This document shows positions 1 to 8,896 of a DNA stretch of 64,000 bases, piece after piece; position 1 is the first letter of the stretch, and each line of letters begins with the position of its first letter. The DNA is from Halopseudomonas xinjiangensis. Lineage in GTDB: Bacteria; Pseudomonadota; Gammaproteobacteria; Pseudomonadales; Pseudomonadaceae. Both the position numbers and the translations under genes were made by a program. Under the pieces are notes generated by a model. The model did no database searches, was not told the origin of the DNA, and saw only the letters and a program-made list of their open reading frames with translations. The stretch covers positions 186,001 through 250,000 of the forward strand of contig DRFO01000017.1 of the NCBI GenBank assembly GCA_011050525.1, in the 5' to 3' direction.

Positions 1-2749
1 GCACCTCGGATAGCGCAACGCAGCCGTCACGCGTGGTAATGTCCTGGCTGGCAAAAACCCCCGTAAGGGAATTTCCATTCAGTTGCCCGGGCAACCGTAC
101 TCGCGTGTCGCCCCATTGATCGGGACGGACATGGGGGGTGGGTTGCCCGGCCAGTAAGCCGGCTACATGAAGTGGCGCGATGATGATCATGTAGTCTCCT
201 TCGTAGCGGCGGGCGAAGGCAATGACCCGGCCAGCATGCTCGCCTTCCACCTCCAGCGGGATATAAGCTCCCAGGCTGAAGAGTTGCGGCTGAATGCTTC
301 TCACGGAGAGCACACAGCGAATCAGCCATTGTTTGATGCGTCCATCACGCCAATGTTCCACCAGTTCACTTTTTTCGGGCATGTCGTTAAGGGAGCGGAT
401 ACGGGGCGCGAAATCAACGGGGCGGCGATTATCCGGATCCACCAGATTGAAATCCCAGAATTCGGCACCCTGGTAAAGATCCGGCACCCCCGGCACCGTC
501 ATCCGGAGCAGGGTTTGGGTCAGGCTGTTCAACGCGCCGGCCGGTGCCAATGACGCTGCGGCGGCGGCAAGTGCATGGCGCAGCTCGCGGGCATCGTTGG
601 CGGTGAGCAGCGAACCGAGAAATTCACGGCATGCTGTTTCATACGGGCCATTCGGCGCGCTCCAGCTGCTCTTCAGCTTGGCTTCACGCAGTGCTTTTTC
701 CTGCCAACCAGTCAGCCTTTCCAGATAGATAGTCATCTGTTCGGCATTGTCAGGATCGACTTCTGGCGGCCAACTACCGAGTAGCGTCTGATAGATGATG
801 AGCTCGTCCGCCGGGCTGGGCGCGATACCGTCGGCCAGTTCCTGCCGTAGAGGAAGGGCAAGTTCGTGCCAATGCTGCACCTGCTCGGCAAACCAGTCTG
901 CCCGCTCGCTGATCACTGCCAGCCGGGCACGAGTATCCTCCCCGCGCTTGTTGTCATGCGTGGCGGTGGTCAGCAGGTTATCCGGAAAATCATCGAGTCT
1001 GCGCAGACATTCATCATGGAATGTCTGGACCGGCGCGCTGAATTGCTGCGGGTCATAGCCGACGTCATAGCGAGATAGCAGAACGCCGGCCCGGTAGCAG
1101 GCGGTGTCCTCCACGGCCTTGGCCGCCGCCGGGGAGGTGAGCTGTTGGAAGCGGGCTAGAATTTTTTGGCGCAAGTGCCGCTGATTGCCTTGAGGGACCG
1201 CGCGGAGCGGTTGTCCGCCCAGCCAGTAGTCAAGTTTGTCGAGGATCGGCCAATCAGCCTCGGATAGTTCTTCCCGCGCGCCTTCGAAGGCCATGTCAAA
1301 GAATTGCTGATCTTCGACGGATCGCCCGCAGGCACCGGCATAGGTGCGGTAAACCGGGAAATGGGCGATCAGCTCGGTCAGTGCCCTGCGAATCGAACCC
1401 AGGGTCAGGTCGCGGGTATCGATATCGTGGCGGGCGATTTGCAGCAGACCCTGGGCCACTGTTTCCAGGTCGCCGGCCAGCGAGCCGGCCAGCACCAGTT
1501 TACGGGCCTCGTATACCTCTTCCATGAAATCCGCAGGCCTGCCGCTGATTCGAGCCCAAAGTTCGGTGAGTGTTTTCTCTCCCCGTGGATCGTGTTGCAG
1601 CAGGGAGACCTGATTCATGAATTCGTAACCTGTGGTCCCGTTCACGCCCCAGTCGGTGGGCAGGGATTCGCCTTCGCCAATTATCTTTTCGACGAATATC
1701 GGGAATTGCTCGCCTATCAGGCCTGCCGGTCGTTTGTGCAGCAGCCCGGTGACACGGCGGCGCAGTTTGCGACAGTACGCCCGCGGATTGGCCAGACCGT
1801 CGACGTGGTCGATCCGCAGCCCGTTGATCCAGCCTTTCTCGACCAGTTCGAAGATCTTGGCGTGGGTGGCCTCGAATACGTCCGGGTTTTCCACACTCAG
1901 ACCACCGAGTTCGTTGATGTCAAAGAAGCGGCGCCAATTGATATCATCCGAGGCAGTACGCCAACTGGCCAGGCGGTAGTGCTGACGTTCAAGCAACTGG
2001 TGCAGTGCCTGTTTGCCCCCGTCGGTTTTCGGGTAAAAGGTGGCCATGGCCTGCTCGATGGCCTGCTGCATTTCTGCAGTATGGGCGCGTTCCGACAGCT
2101 CACGGCGCAACGCCTGAGCGGTTTTCCAGGCGCCGGAGGTACTTTCGAGGGCGGCAAATTTCTGTCCGATTTCCTGCAGGATCGGGTTATCCGTGGTCTT
2201 CAGCAAGATCGCGTAGGTTGGTGGATACAACGGGAAATGATGCTCGTAATGGGAGGCATAGAACGTGCCTTCGACGGCATCGAAGTGCAGTTCAATCTCT
2301 CCACTGGCAAGCACTTCGCCGTAATCGGTACGCAGAAAAGGAACCAGCAGTTGCCCCTGCATGAGTGGGTCCTGGGACTGCCACTGGATATCGAAGAAGT
2401 GCGCATAGGGACTCATTGGCCCCCATTCCATGACGTCCAGCCACCATGGGTTGGCGTGTCCGCCTACCGCCATATGATTGGATACTATGTCGAGAATCAG
2501 GCCCATGCGGTGGCTGCGCAGCTCTTCAATCAGGCGTTGCAGCGCCTCTTCACCGCCCAGCTCGGGGTTGATGCGGGTCGGGTCGACCACGTCGTAGCCA
2601 TGCATTGAGCCGGCACGGGCGGTGAGTAGCGGCGATGCATAAATATGACTTACGCCCAGCTTGGCGAAATAGCCCACCAGCGGCACCGCATCGTCCAGTG
2701 TGAAGCCCTTGTGAAACTGCAATCTTATCGTGGCCCGCAAATCAGTCAT
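1..2749 (-). CDS. treY: Malto-oligosyltrehalose synthase (3' end outside window)
   Basis: TreY rearranges the reducing-end alpha-1,4 bond of malto-oligosaccharides into an alpha,alpha-1,1 bond, giving maltooligosyl-trehalose, the substrate of TreZ. The minus-strand frame opens with ATG at 2749 (MTDLRATIRLQFHKGF) and stays open to base 1, about 916 codons, so probably only a few C-terminal residues are missing. Visible GH13 features are the N-terminal YFAKLGVSHIYASPLLTAR strand, HGYDVVDPTRINPELGG, and GLRIDHVDGL with the likely nucleophile Asp near residue 314. The C-terminal WGDTRVRLPGQL stretch is typical of the family end. The start overlaps the malQ stop by 8 bases, so translation is probably coupled. 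It is the last visible gene of glgA-treZ-malQ-treY. A 434-codon plus-strand frame inside it is antisense shadow. Confidence 0.95.
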   Translation of the reverse strand, partial: MTDLRATIRLQFHKGFTLDDAVPLVGYFAKLGVSHIYASPLLTARAGSMHGYDVVDPTRINPELGGEEALQRLIEELRSHRMGLILDIVSNHMAVGGHANPWWLDVMEWGPMSPYAHFFDIQWQSQDPLMQGQLLVPFLRTDYGEVLASGEIELHFDAVEGTFYASHYEHHFPLYPPTYAILLKTTDNPILQEIGQKFAALESTSGAWKTAQALRRELSERAHTAEMQQAIEQAMATFYPKTDGGKQALHQLLERQHYRLASWRTASDDINWRRFFDINELGGLSVENPDVFEATHAKIFELVEKGWINGLRIDHVDGLANPRAYCRKLRRRVTGLLHKRPAGLIGEQFPIFVEKIIGEGESLPTDWGVNGTTGYEFMNQVSLLQHDPRGEKTLTELWARISGRPADFMEEVYEARKLVLAGSLAGDLETVAQGLLQIARHDIDTRDLTLGSIRRALTELIAHFPVYRTYAGACGRSVEDQQFFDMAFEGAREELSEADWPILDKLDYWLGGQPLRAVPQGNQRHLRQKILARFQQLTSPAAAKAVEDTACYRAGVLLSRYDVGYDPQQFSAPVQTFHDECLRRLDDFPDNLLTTATHDNKRGEDTRARLAVISERADWFAEQVQHWHELALPLRQELADGIAPSPADELIIYQTLLGSWPPEVDPDNAEQMTIYLERLTGWQEKALREAKLKSSWSAPNGPYETACREFLGSLLTANDARELRHALAAAAASLAPAGALNSLTQTLLRMTVPGVPDLYQGAEFWDFNLVDPDNRRPVDFAPRIRSLNDMPEKSELVEHWRDGRIKQWLIRCVLSVRSIQPQLFSLGAYIPLEVEGEHAGRVIAFARRYEGDYMIIIAPLHVAGLLAGQPTPHVRPDQWGDTRVRLPGQLNGNSLTGVFASQDITTRDGCVALSEV

Positions 2750-4817
2750 TAAGTGTGTCTCGCTTGGATTTTCGGGCACTCGCCAGACGTTCCAGTCGGT
2801 CTTCAACCGATGGCTCGCTCAACATGATCGCTGCATCGGCGGTCCATCTGCGACGCCAGTTGGGGTGGTCTGCCCCCGGTCCGGGAAGGTTAGGCTGTTC
2901 CACGCTGCCCAGGGCATCTTCCAGCGGCAACAGCACCAGCGGGGCCGGAGTGCTACCTACGAACTCTATGCTGGCCATCAATCGTTCGGCTGGCCCCGGC
3001 TGGTTACCGTATAACCGTCCGTCTTTTCGCAACGCGGCAGTCAATGCGGCTTTTTCTTCTTCGCGCAGGGGGCGATCGTCTTCTGTCTGCTCGGCGGAAC
3101 GATGGCCGGCTTCAAGGCGCCAGTCGATATCTCGCCCCTCGTACCAGCCGGTAATGCTGGGCAGGTCATGCGTTGTAGTGGTGGCGAGCGCATCCTGCGG
3201 CCAGTCTGCGGAAGGTATGAACACGCCCTTGTCCTGTTCGAAAAGGAGCACGCGCATGCCGAGAATATTGCGCCTTGCCAGCTCTTCCCGCATGCCGGAC
3301 GGAACCGTACCCAGGTCCTCTCCGACCACCAGTGCCTTATGCCGCCAGGCCTCCAATGCGAGCAATCGCAACTGGTCCTCGAAGGGGTAGTCAAGGTAAG
3401 CGCCGTCCTGCGGAGAGGCGCCCTGCGGCATAACCCACAAACGCTTGAGCCCCATCACATGGTCGATACGGATACCGCCAGCATAGGCGAGGTTGGCCCG
3501 CAGCATTTCGATGAACGCGCGAAAACCGTTTGCTTTCAGCCCGCTGGGGGAGAAGGCGGAAATGCCCCAGTTCTGACCGTTGCCATTGAGGATGTCCGGT
3601 GGCGCGCCTACGCTTATGGCAGGCAGAAACTCGGACTGGCGTGTCCAGGTCTGGCTGCCGGAACCGTGAGCGCCGACGGCCAGGTCGGCTATCAAGCCTA
3701 CCCGCATACCGGCGTCGCATGCCGCTTTCTGGGCGCGCTGCAGGCTACGGGTAATGAGCCACTGGGCAAAGCAGTGAAAGTCCACCTCGGACTGATGCTC
3801 TGTGGCAAACCGTTCCACGGCGGGGCTTTCAGGGTCGCGAAATTCCTGTGGCCATTGCCGCCAGTCGCCAGGTTGGCCATCGCTGAGCATGAAGGCATGC
3901 AGGGCTTCAAATCGGCAGTGCTGGGCGAGGGCGGTCCCGCCAGCCGCGGTGAATGCCACAAAATCCTCGTGCTGCGGTCCGCCTTGCCCGATGAAGCTTT
4001 CGTGTAGCTGGCGTAATAGTTTGATCCTGACGGCAGAGGCGGCTGGCCAGTCAACCAGGTCCAATTCTTCGAGACGCTTCATCTCGGCCTGCAGGCCTGA
4101 TTGGGAAACGGCATCAGCCAGCGCCTGGTCCCCAAGGATCTGACCTGGAGCACTGTGCAAAATATTGAAGAACATCCGGCTGGAGGGGGAGTAGGGACTG
4201 TAGTTCGAGGTGTCTGCCGTGAACATGGCATGCACGGGGCTGATCGCCACGGCGTCTGCCCCGTGTTCGGCCGCCTGATGAACCAGCAACTCCAGTGCGC
4301 CGGTATCACCCAGCCCGCCATCACCTGGTCTGCGCAATGAATACAGCTGAGCAGTGAGCCCCCAGATCCTGGCGTTCTGCTCGCCGGTCAGATCGTCCAC
4401 ACTGGGGCAGGCCAACGGTGCGACGGCTAGGGTGACGTGTTCGTTATCAATTGTCAGCAGGTGATAGCCGCAATCGACAACGGGTCCCAGGGTCGCTGAC
4501 TCATCGAGATGGCCGTTCTGGGTTTCGCCGCTTTCGAGGGTCAAGCGGTAGGCGCTACCCGGCTTGAACCGTGGGGAAAGGCAAAGCGGCTTGTTCTGGT
4601 CATGGGTGATCAGTGGGGCGCTGGTTCCGCTGTTATCCTGTTCAAGCTGCCGAAGGCTGGTCTGTATCTGCTCTTCGGTCTGCGCTGCAAAGCCCAGCTG
4701 CTCGAGGATTGCCCGCTGCGTCTGCGGAGTGACAGTCTGGGGGTTGTCGAATGCGTCTATCCAGTCGATGTTGATTCCTGCGGCCTTGGCCAGTCGGGTC
4801 AGCAGCGCATCACTCAT
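2742..4817 (-). CDS. malQ: 4-alpha-glucanotransferase (amylomaltase)
   Basis: MalQ disproportionates malto-oligosaccharides by moving glucan chains between acceptors. In this operon it would adjust chain lengths for TreY. The 691-residue product is a GH77 enzyme: GGIRIDHVMGLKRLW carries the nucleophile Asp452, VVGEDLGTVP the acid/base Glu500, and THDLPSITGWY the third conserved acidic motif near residues 550-560. The first ~140 residues are the extra N-terminal domain seen in long bacterial MalQ proteins. ATG at 4817 overlaps the treZ stop as ATGA, and the 3' end overlaps treY by 8 bases. Its place between treZ and treY, without a maltose regulon nearby, points to a role in trehalose/alpha-glucan metabolism rather than maltose uptake. 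Confidence 0.95.
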   Translation of the reverse strand: MSDALLTRLAKAAGINIDWIDAFDNPQTVTPQTQRAILEQLGFAAQTEEQIQTSLRQLEQDNSGTSAPLITHDQNKPLCLSPRFKPGSAYRLTLESGETQNGHLDESATLGPVVDCGYHLLTIDNEHVTLAVAPLACPSVDDLTGEQNARIWGLTAQLYSLRRPGDGGLGDTGALELLVHQAAEHGADAVAISPVHAMFTADTSNYSPYSPSSRMFFNILHSAPGQILGDQALADAVSQSGLQAEMKRLEELDLVDWPAASAVRIKLLRQLHESFIGQGGPQHEDFVAFTAAGGTALAQHCRFEALHAFMLSDGQPGDWRQWPQEFRDPESPAVERFATEHQSEVDFHCFAQWLITRSLQRAQKAACDAGMRVGLIADLAVGAHGSGSQTWTRQSEFLPAISVGAPPDILNGNGQNWGISAFSPSGLKANGFRAFIEMLRANLAYAGGIRIDHVMGLKRLWVMPQGASPQDGAYLDYPFEDQLRLLALEAWRHKALVVGEDLGTVPSGMREELARRNILGMRVLLFEQDKGVFIPSADWPQDALATTTTHDLPSITGWYEGRDIDWRLEAGHRSAEQTEDDRPLREEEKAALTAALRKDGRLYGNQPGPAERLMASIEFVGSTPAPLVLLPLEDALGSVEQPNLPGPGADHPNWRRRWTADAAIMLSEPSVEDRLERLASARKSKRDTLND

Positions 4818-6565
4818 GCAGGGTTCTCCAGCACGGCAACCATGCTTCGTGGCGCAAGCATGTCAGTACCTGGCTCGGCACGGTAAAAAAACAATACCTC
4901 GGCTGTATCGGAGGCGGGCTCGCAGGTGACGAAGGCTTCACTCAAATTGATGTCGATGCGCAGTACGCTCTGGTCGCTCAGGGTCCATGCTGCCGATACC
5001 GCGCTGTCAGCCAGTACCTTGACCCCGGCAAATTGGGTGTCAGCCAGTCGAGGAATAATTTTGTCATGACGAAGCGTCAGGAGATGACTGTAAAAATCCT
5101 GCCAGGGCTGATGCTGTTCGGTACCGATAGCGCTGTAATCCGGCCGGGATGCCGAGAAGGTGTCAATGGAATTTGGATCAGGGACGGTACGCTCAGGGTG
5201 ACTTGCGAACAGGGAAAATTCCTTGAATTCGTTCTGACGTCCTTCGCGCACAGCCTGGGCCAGCTCCTCGTTGTGGTCTGTGAAAAACAGGAAGGGTTTT
5301 CGCGATCCCCATTCCTCGCCCATGAACAGCAGCGGCACCATGGGCGAGAGCAGCATCAGGGCAATGGATGCTTTCAGGGCGTCCTCATCGGCAAGGGTGA
5401 TCAGCCGTTCCCCAAAGGCCCGATTGCCGATCTGGTCATGGTTCTGCAGGAACAGCACAAAGGAGGAAGGCGGCAGGTGCGCGCTTGGCTCGCCGCGAGC
5501 ATGGCCATGCCGGGTGGCTTGCCCCTGGTAGATGAACCCTTCGCTCATGCAGCGCGCCATCTTTACCGTCGAATCACTCGCGAAGTCAGCGTAATAGCCT
5601 TCTTCTTCGCCGGTCAGCAGGGCATGCAGCACGTTGTGGCCGTCATCGTTCCATTGCGCATCAAACCCGCGCTGCAGCAAGTTGGCGGCGTTGTCTTCGT
5701 TTTCCAGCACCAGATGGACATGACGCTCAGGGCCTGCAGCCTGACGAACGCGTTGGGCCAGCTCGACCAGAAAGTCCTTTTCGCTGATGGCGTGTACGGC
5801 GTCCAGTCGTAAACCGTCGATGCGGTAATCCATTATCCACATCAGCGCATTTTCACAGAAGTAGTCCCGCACCTCGGTGCGTCGGAAGTCGATCGACGGT
5901 CCCCAGGGTGTTTGAATATCGGTACGAAAGAAGTCACTGGCGTACTGGCCCAGATAGTTGCCATCCGGGCCGAAGTGGTTATAAACCACATCCACGTAAA
6001 CCATCAGGCTCAGGGAGTGGGCGGTATCGACCAGATCCTTCAGATCCTCTGGCGAGCCGTAGGAGGCTTCGGGGGCAAAGGGCAGAACGCCGTCATAACC
6101 CCAGTTTCGCGAACCCGGAAACTCGCCCAGAGGCATCAATTCCACCGCGGTGACGCCAAGCTTCTTCAAATAGGGCAGATAGGCTTGCACACCCTTGAAA
6201 CCGCCAAGCAGTCCCACATGCAATTCGTAGATAACTGTCTCGTGCCAGGGTCGGCCTTGCCAGGTGTCGGTTGTCCAATGATATGCCCTATGGTCGACCA
6301 CCGAGCTGAAACCGTGGACGTCTCCGATCTGGGCACGGGACGCCGGATCGGGAACCTTCGAGTCTCCGTTGATCAAAAAACGATAGCCAGTGCCTGCCTT
6401 GCAGGGGAACTCGGTCGCAAACCAGCCATCCGGGCGCGCCTGAAGAGTGTGGCTATTGCCATCGTCCAGTTCGATTGATACCTGATGGGCATCCGGAGCC
6501 CAGAGAGAAAAATGTGTGTGACCGTTTTCGTCCAGAAAGGCGCCATGGGTTGGCCTAGTTGGCAT
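4814..6565 (-). CDS. treZ: Malto-oligosyltrehalose trehalohydrolase
   Basis: TreZ hydrolyses maltooligosyl-trehalose made by TreY and releases free trehalose. The product has an N-terminal beta-sandwich (about 1-95, with FSLWAPDAHQVSIEL) followed by a GH13 barrel. Catalytic motifs are DGLRLDAVHAI (Asp255 counted from this start) and LVLENEDN (Glu288). I chose ATG at 6565 (MPTRPTHGAF), not the in-frame ATG at 6583, because GGAGG lies 8 bases upstream of 6565, while 6583 would lie inside the end of glgA. The resulting 583 residues fit the family. The gene begins 4 bases after the glgA stop, and its own stop overlaps the malQ start as ATGA. Confidence 0.95.
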   Translation of the reverse strand: MPTRPTHGAFLDENGHTHFSLWAPDAHQVSIELDDGNSHTLQARPDGWFATEFPCKAGTGYRFLINGDSKVPDPASRAQIGDVHGFSSVVDHRAYHWTTDTWQGRPWHETVIYELHVGLLGGFKGVQAYLPYLKKLGVTAVELMPLGEFPGSRNWGYDGVLPFAPEASYGSPEDLKDLVDTAHSLSLMVYVDVVYNHFGPDGNYLGQYASDFFRTDIQTPWGPSIDFRRTEVRDYFCENALMWIMDYRIDGLRLDAVHAISEKDFLVELAQRVRQAAGPERHVHLVLENEDNAANLLQRGFDAQWNDDGHNVLHALLTGEEEGYYADFASDSTVKMARCMSEGFIYQGQATRHGHARGEPSAHLPPSSFVLFLQNHDQIGNRAFGERLITLADEDALKASIALMLLSPMVPLLFMGEEWGSRKPFLFFTDHNEELAQAVREGRQNEFKEFSLFASHPERTVPDPNSIDTFSASRPDYSAIGTEQHQPWQDFYSHLLTLRHDKIIPRLADTQFAGVKVLADSAVSAAWTLSDQSVLRIDINLSEAFVTCEPASDTAEVLFFYRAEPGTDMLAPRSMVAVLENPA

Positions 6566-6569
6566 CAAA

Positions 6570-8114
6570 TCAACCTCCCACATCGGTAGCCAATAGTCTG
6601 GGCACTTTTTCGTTGATCAGGTGCTGATAAAGCTGATCGTATGGTTTGACCGATTCCTGCCAGTAGAGAGGCGAGACCATAGCTCTGCGGCGCATGGCAT
6701 TTAGCAGCTCGGGGTGCTGATAGACATTGATGGCGCGCTGAATGGCTTCCATGTAACTTGCGGCACTGGCCTTGCTGAAGAGAAAGCCGGTCACGCCGTC
6801 CTCGATAGTGTCTGCCAGCCCGCCGGTACGCCGCGCGATGGGCAGCGATCCGTAGCGTTGGGCATACATCTGGCTGAGTCCGCATGGCTCAAATCGGGAC
6901 GGCATCAACAGGAAGTCACTGCCAGCAAACATGCGCCGCGCGTCCAGTTCGTTAAAGCCGATATGCACGCCAATCCTGCCGGGATGGCTGGCGGCGAGCT
7001 CCTTCATGGACGATTCCAGCAAGGATTCACCGCGACCGATCACGGCGATCCTTCCTCCTGCTTCAACAATGGAACTGGCGACTGCTTGTGTCAGGTCCAG
7101 ACCTTTCTGATGAACCAGACGCGAGACCACCACGAAGAGCGGTCCAATATCCTGGTCAAGCGCGAACTTTTCCTCGATGTAGCGGGAATGCACGCGTTTG
7201 CCGTCTCGTTCCAGATCAGTGCTGCCCTGGATCAAATGTGTATCACTGCCGGGTTCCCAGCTTTGATCAATGCCGTTGGTAATGCCAGTCAGCAGACCGC
7301 TTCCTGCTTTGCTGCGGAGCATACCGTCCAGGCCGCAGCCCAATTCAGGCGTAGTTATCTCGCGTGCGTAGGTCTCGCTTACCGTTGTCAGATGCGTCGA
7401 ATAGACGATACCGGCTTTCATGAATGACAGCTTGCCGTAATACTCGATGCCTTCGGGTGTGAAGGCTTCGGCCGGAACACCGAGCTCGGACAGGCATTCA
7501 GCATCACACAGACCTTGATAGGTAAGATTATGAATGGTGAATATGGACGGGGTGCGCTGGCCTCTCCACGCCATGTAGGCGGGTGCTAGCGCGGCTGGCC
7601 AGTCATGGGCATGCACCAGTTGCGGAGACCAACTGATGCCGGCGTGCCCTGCGGCTATTTCGGCAGCGGCGAGCCCGAGCCGGGCAAAGCGAATGTGGTT
7701 GTCTGGCCAGTCTCTGCCCTGGGCATCCCCATAGGGAGAGCCTTCGCGCTCGTAGAGCTCGGGGCAAATGACGACATAGATGATCAGCCCGTCGGGCAGA
7801 TCCATTCGGCCAATCCGGCATTCGGGGAGCGCGGCATGTCCAGGGACTTTGCCCACAATCCGGATGGGGTTCCCGCTATCCATTACGTCGCGGTAACCCG
7901 GAATAAGTACCCGAATGTCGTGGCGCAATCCTAGAGCGCGGGGAAGGGCGGAAGACACATCACCTAGTCCGCCTACTTTGACCAGATCGGTAATTTCAGA
8001 AGTAACAAACAGGACCTTTTTATTATGATCCTGCAAACTTTGCATCTGTAACTGAGGCCTAACGGCAACTTTAGCCGGGTCATCACGCTCCACCGATGCA
8101 ACAACATTTCCCAT
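6570..8114 (-). CDS. glgA: Glycogen synthase (GT5)
   Basis: GlgA extends alpha-1,4-glucan using ADP-glucose and here would supply glucan to the TreY/TreZ pair. The N-terminal Rossmann domain shows the family signature VLFVTSEITDLVKVGGLGDV (nucleotide-sugar loop KVGGLGD at 46-52, where many relatives have KTGGLAD). The C-terminal domain has FVVVSRLVHQKGLDL, LLMPSRFEPCGLSQMYAQRYG and RRTGGLADTIED. The start is ATG 8114, with GGAGG 5 bases upstream; the same frame continues to 8213, but residues before the chosen Met do not look like protein of this family. It is the first gene of the glgA-treZ-malQ-treY operon, with a 299-base leader/promoter region before pncC-like gene 8414. Confidence 0.94.
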   Translation of the reverse strand: MGNVVASVERDDPAKVAVRPQLQMQSLQDHNKKVLFVTSEITDLVKVGGLGDVSSALPRALGLRHDIRVLIPGYRDVMDSGNPIRIVGKVPGHAALPECRIGRMDLPDGLIIYVVICPELYEREGSPYGDAQGRDWPDNHIRFARLGLAAAEIAAGHAGISWSPQLVHAHDWPAALAPAYMAWRGQRTPSIFTIHNLTYQGLCDAECLSELGVPAEAFTPEGIEYYGKLSFMKAGIVYSTHLTTVSETYAREITTPELGCGLDGMLRSKAGSGLLTGITNGIDQSWEPGSDTHLIQGSTDLERDGKRVHSRYIEEKFALDQDIGPLFVVVSRLVHQKGLDLTQAVASSIVEAGGRIAVIGRGESLLESSMKELAASHPGRIGVHIGFNELDARRMFAGSDFLLMPSRFEPCGLSQMYAQRYGSLPIARRTGGLADTIEDGVTGFLFSKASAASYMEAIQRAINVYQHPELLNAMRRRAMVSPLYWQESVKPYDQLYQHLINEKVPRLLATDVGG

Positions 8115-8413
8115 AACAACCTCCGGTAATTTATAGCCACTGGCCAGACAGCTCTTACCTTGGGCCCTGGGCACCATGTTTTGTGCGCAGTGATAGTTGC
8201 GTCGACATGGCACAAGGCCTTGTCGCGCATTCTTAATGCAAGGGGGGCTGCTGTTGCAGATTTGTTATCCGCTTACAGTTCCAGACCGATTTGTTTACAA
8301 GAAAGTTCCTGATTTTACGGCGCTGTTTCGATTCCGGATGGACGGAACTTTGGATGAGCCGACGATCTCATAAAGTCATCTAGTTAAGCCTTCTCGACTG
8401 CCAGGAAACAAAT
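8115..8413. other. Divergent intergenic region glgA / CinA-like gene
   Basis: This 299-base gap separates divergently transcribed glgA and the CinA-like gene. It holds the putative AlgU promoter for glgA, a short palindrome around 8208-8226 (GGCACAAGGCCTTGTC region), and an AGGA ribosome-binding site about 8 bases before the 8414 start. I see no further ORF with coding character and no RNA gene. Confidence 0.6.
8281..8309 (-). promoter_or_regulatory. Putative AlgU (sigma-22/RpoE-type) promoter of the glgA-treZ-malQ-treY operon
   Basis: Read on the minus strand, GGAACTT (8309-8303) is followed by a 17-base spacer and TCTGG (8285-8281). The AlgU/RpoE consensus is GAACTT-N16/17-TCTGA, so only the last -10 base differs. 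It lies about 167 bases before the glgA ATG. A weaker second GGAACT on the same strand (about 8280) follows it. AlgU control of trehalose and osmotic-stress genes is known in Pseudomonas; its use at this site is inference from the motif. Confidence 0.5.
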
Positions 8414-8896
8414 ATGCGAAGTGTCGAACATGTGGTTGATTTTCTCAAAAGCCACCAACTTTCCGTGGCCACTGCCGAGTCCTGCACGTCGGGATTGATT
8501 GCGGCAAAAATCGGGGATATTCCTGGCTGCGGCGCGGTGTTCGAACGCGGCTATGTGGTCTATTCGCCAGAGGCCAAAAACGACTGTTTGGGCGTAAGCT
8601 TCGATACGATTGAAGAATATGGCTTAACCAGTGAACCGGTCGCCAGGGAGATGGCGTTGGGAGCGCTTCGGCACAGCGGCTCAAACATGGCCATTGCCAA
8701 TACCGGCGTCGCGCAAGCGGATAGCGAGCTGGACGGGGTCGTGTGTTTTGCCTGTGCACTGTTGATCGACGGGTGCGAAAAGGTCACCAGCGAGACGGTC
8801 AAGTTCGATGGCAGTCGGAACGAAGTCCGCGAAGCGGCTGCGATGTATGCCTTGTTGCAGATTCCGCAATATTTCGACAGCCTGGTCCGTAGCTAG
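8414..8896 (+). CDS. CinA C-terminal-domain family protein (NMN amidohydrolase-like)
   Basis: This 160-residue protein is a stand-alone CinA C-terminal domain. Members of this fold such as PncC deamidate nicotinamide mononucleotide in pyridine-nucleotide recycling. The recognisable core is VATAESCTSGLIAAKIGDIPGC with the catalytic-type Ser/Cys region, then GYVVYSPEAKNDCLGV and ANTGVAQADSELDGVV. In canonical PncC these read AESCTGG and TGIAGP; the changes (CTSG, TGVAQADSE) suggest a diverged paralogue whose substrate may differ. The ATG start has AGGA upstream. The TAG stop overlaps the convergent MscS-type gene by four bases. Confident in the family, not in the reaction. Confidence 0.8.
   Translation: MRSVEHVVDFLKSHQLSVATAESCTSGLIAAKIGDIPGCGAVFERGYVVYSPEAKNDCLGVSFDTIEEYGLTSEPVAREMALGALRHSGSNMAIANTGVAQADSELDGVVCFACALLIDGCEKVTSETVKFDGSRNEVREAAAMYALLQIPQYFDSLVRS

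Noticed and set aside
1304-2608. 434-codon plus-strand open frame
   Set aside because: It lies wholly antisense to treY, whose minus-strand translation has clear GH13 motifs; no ribosome-binding site or family likeness. A GC-rich codon shadow.
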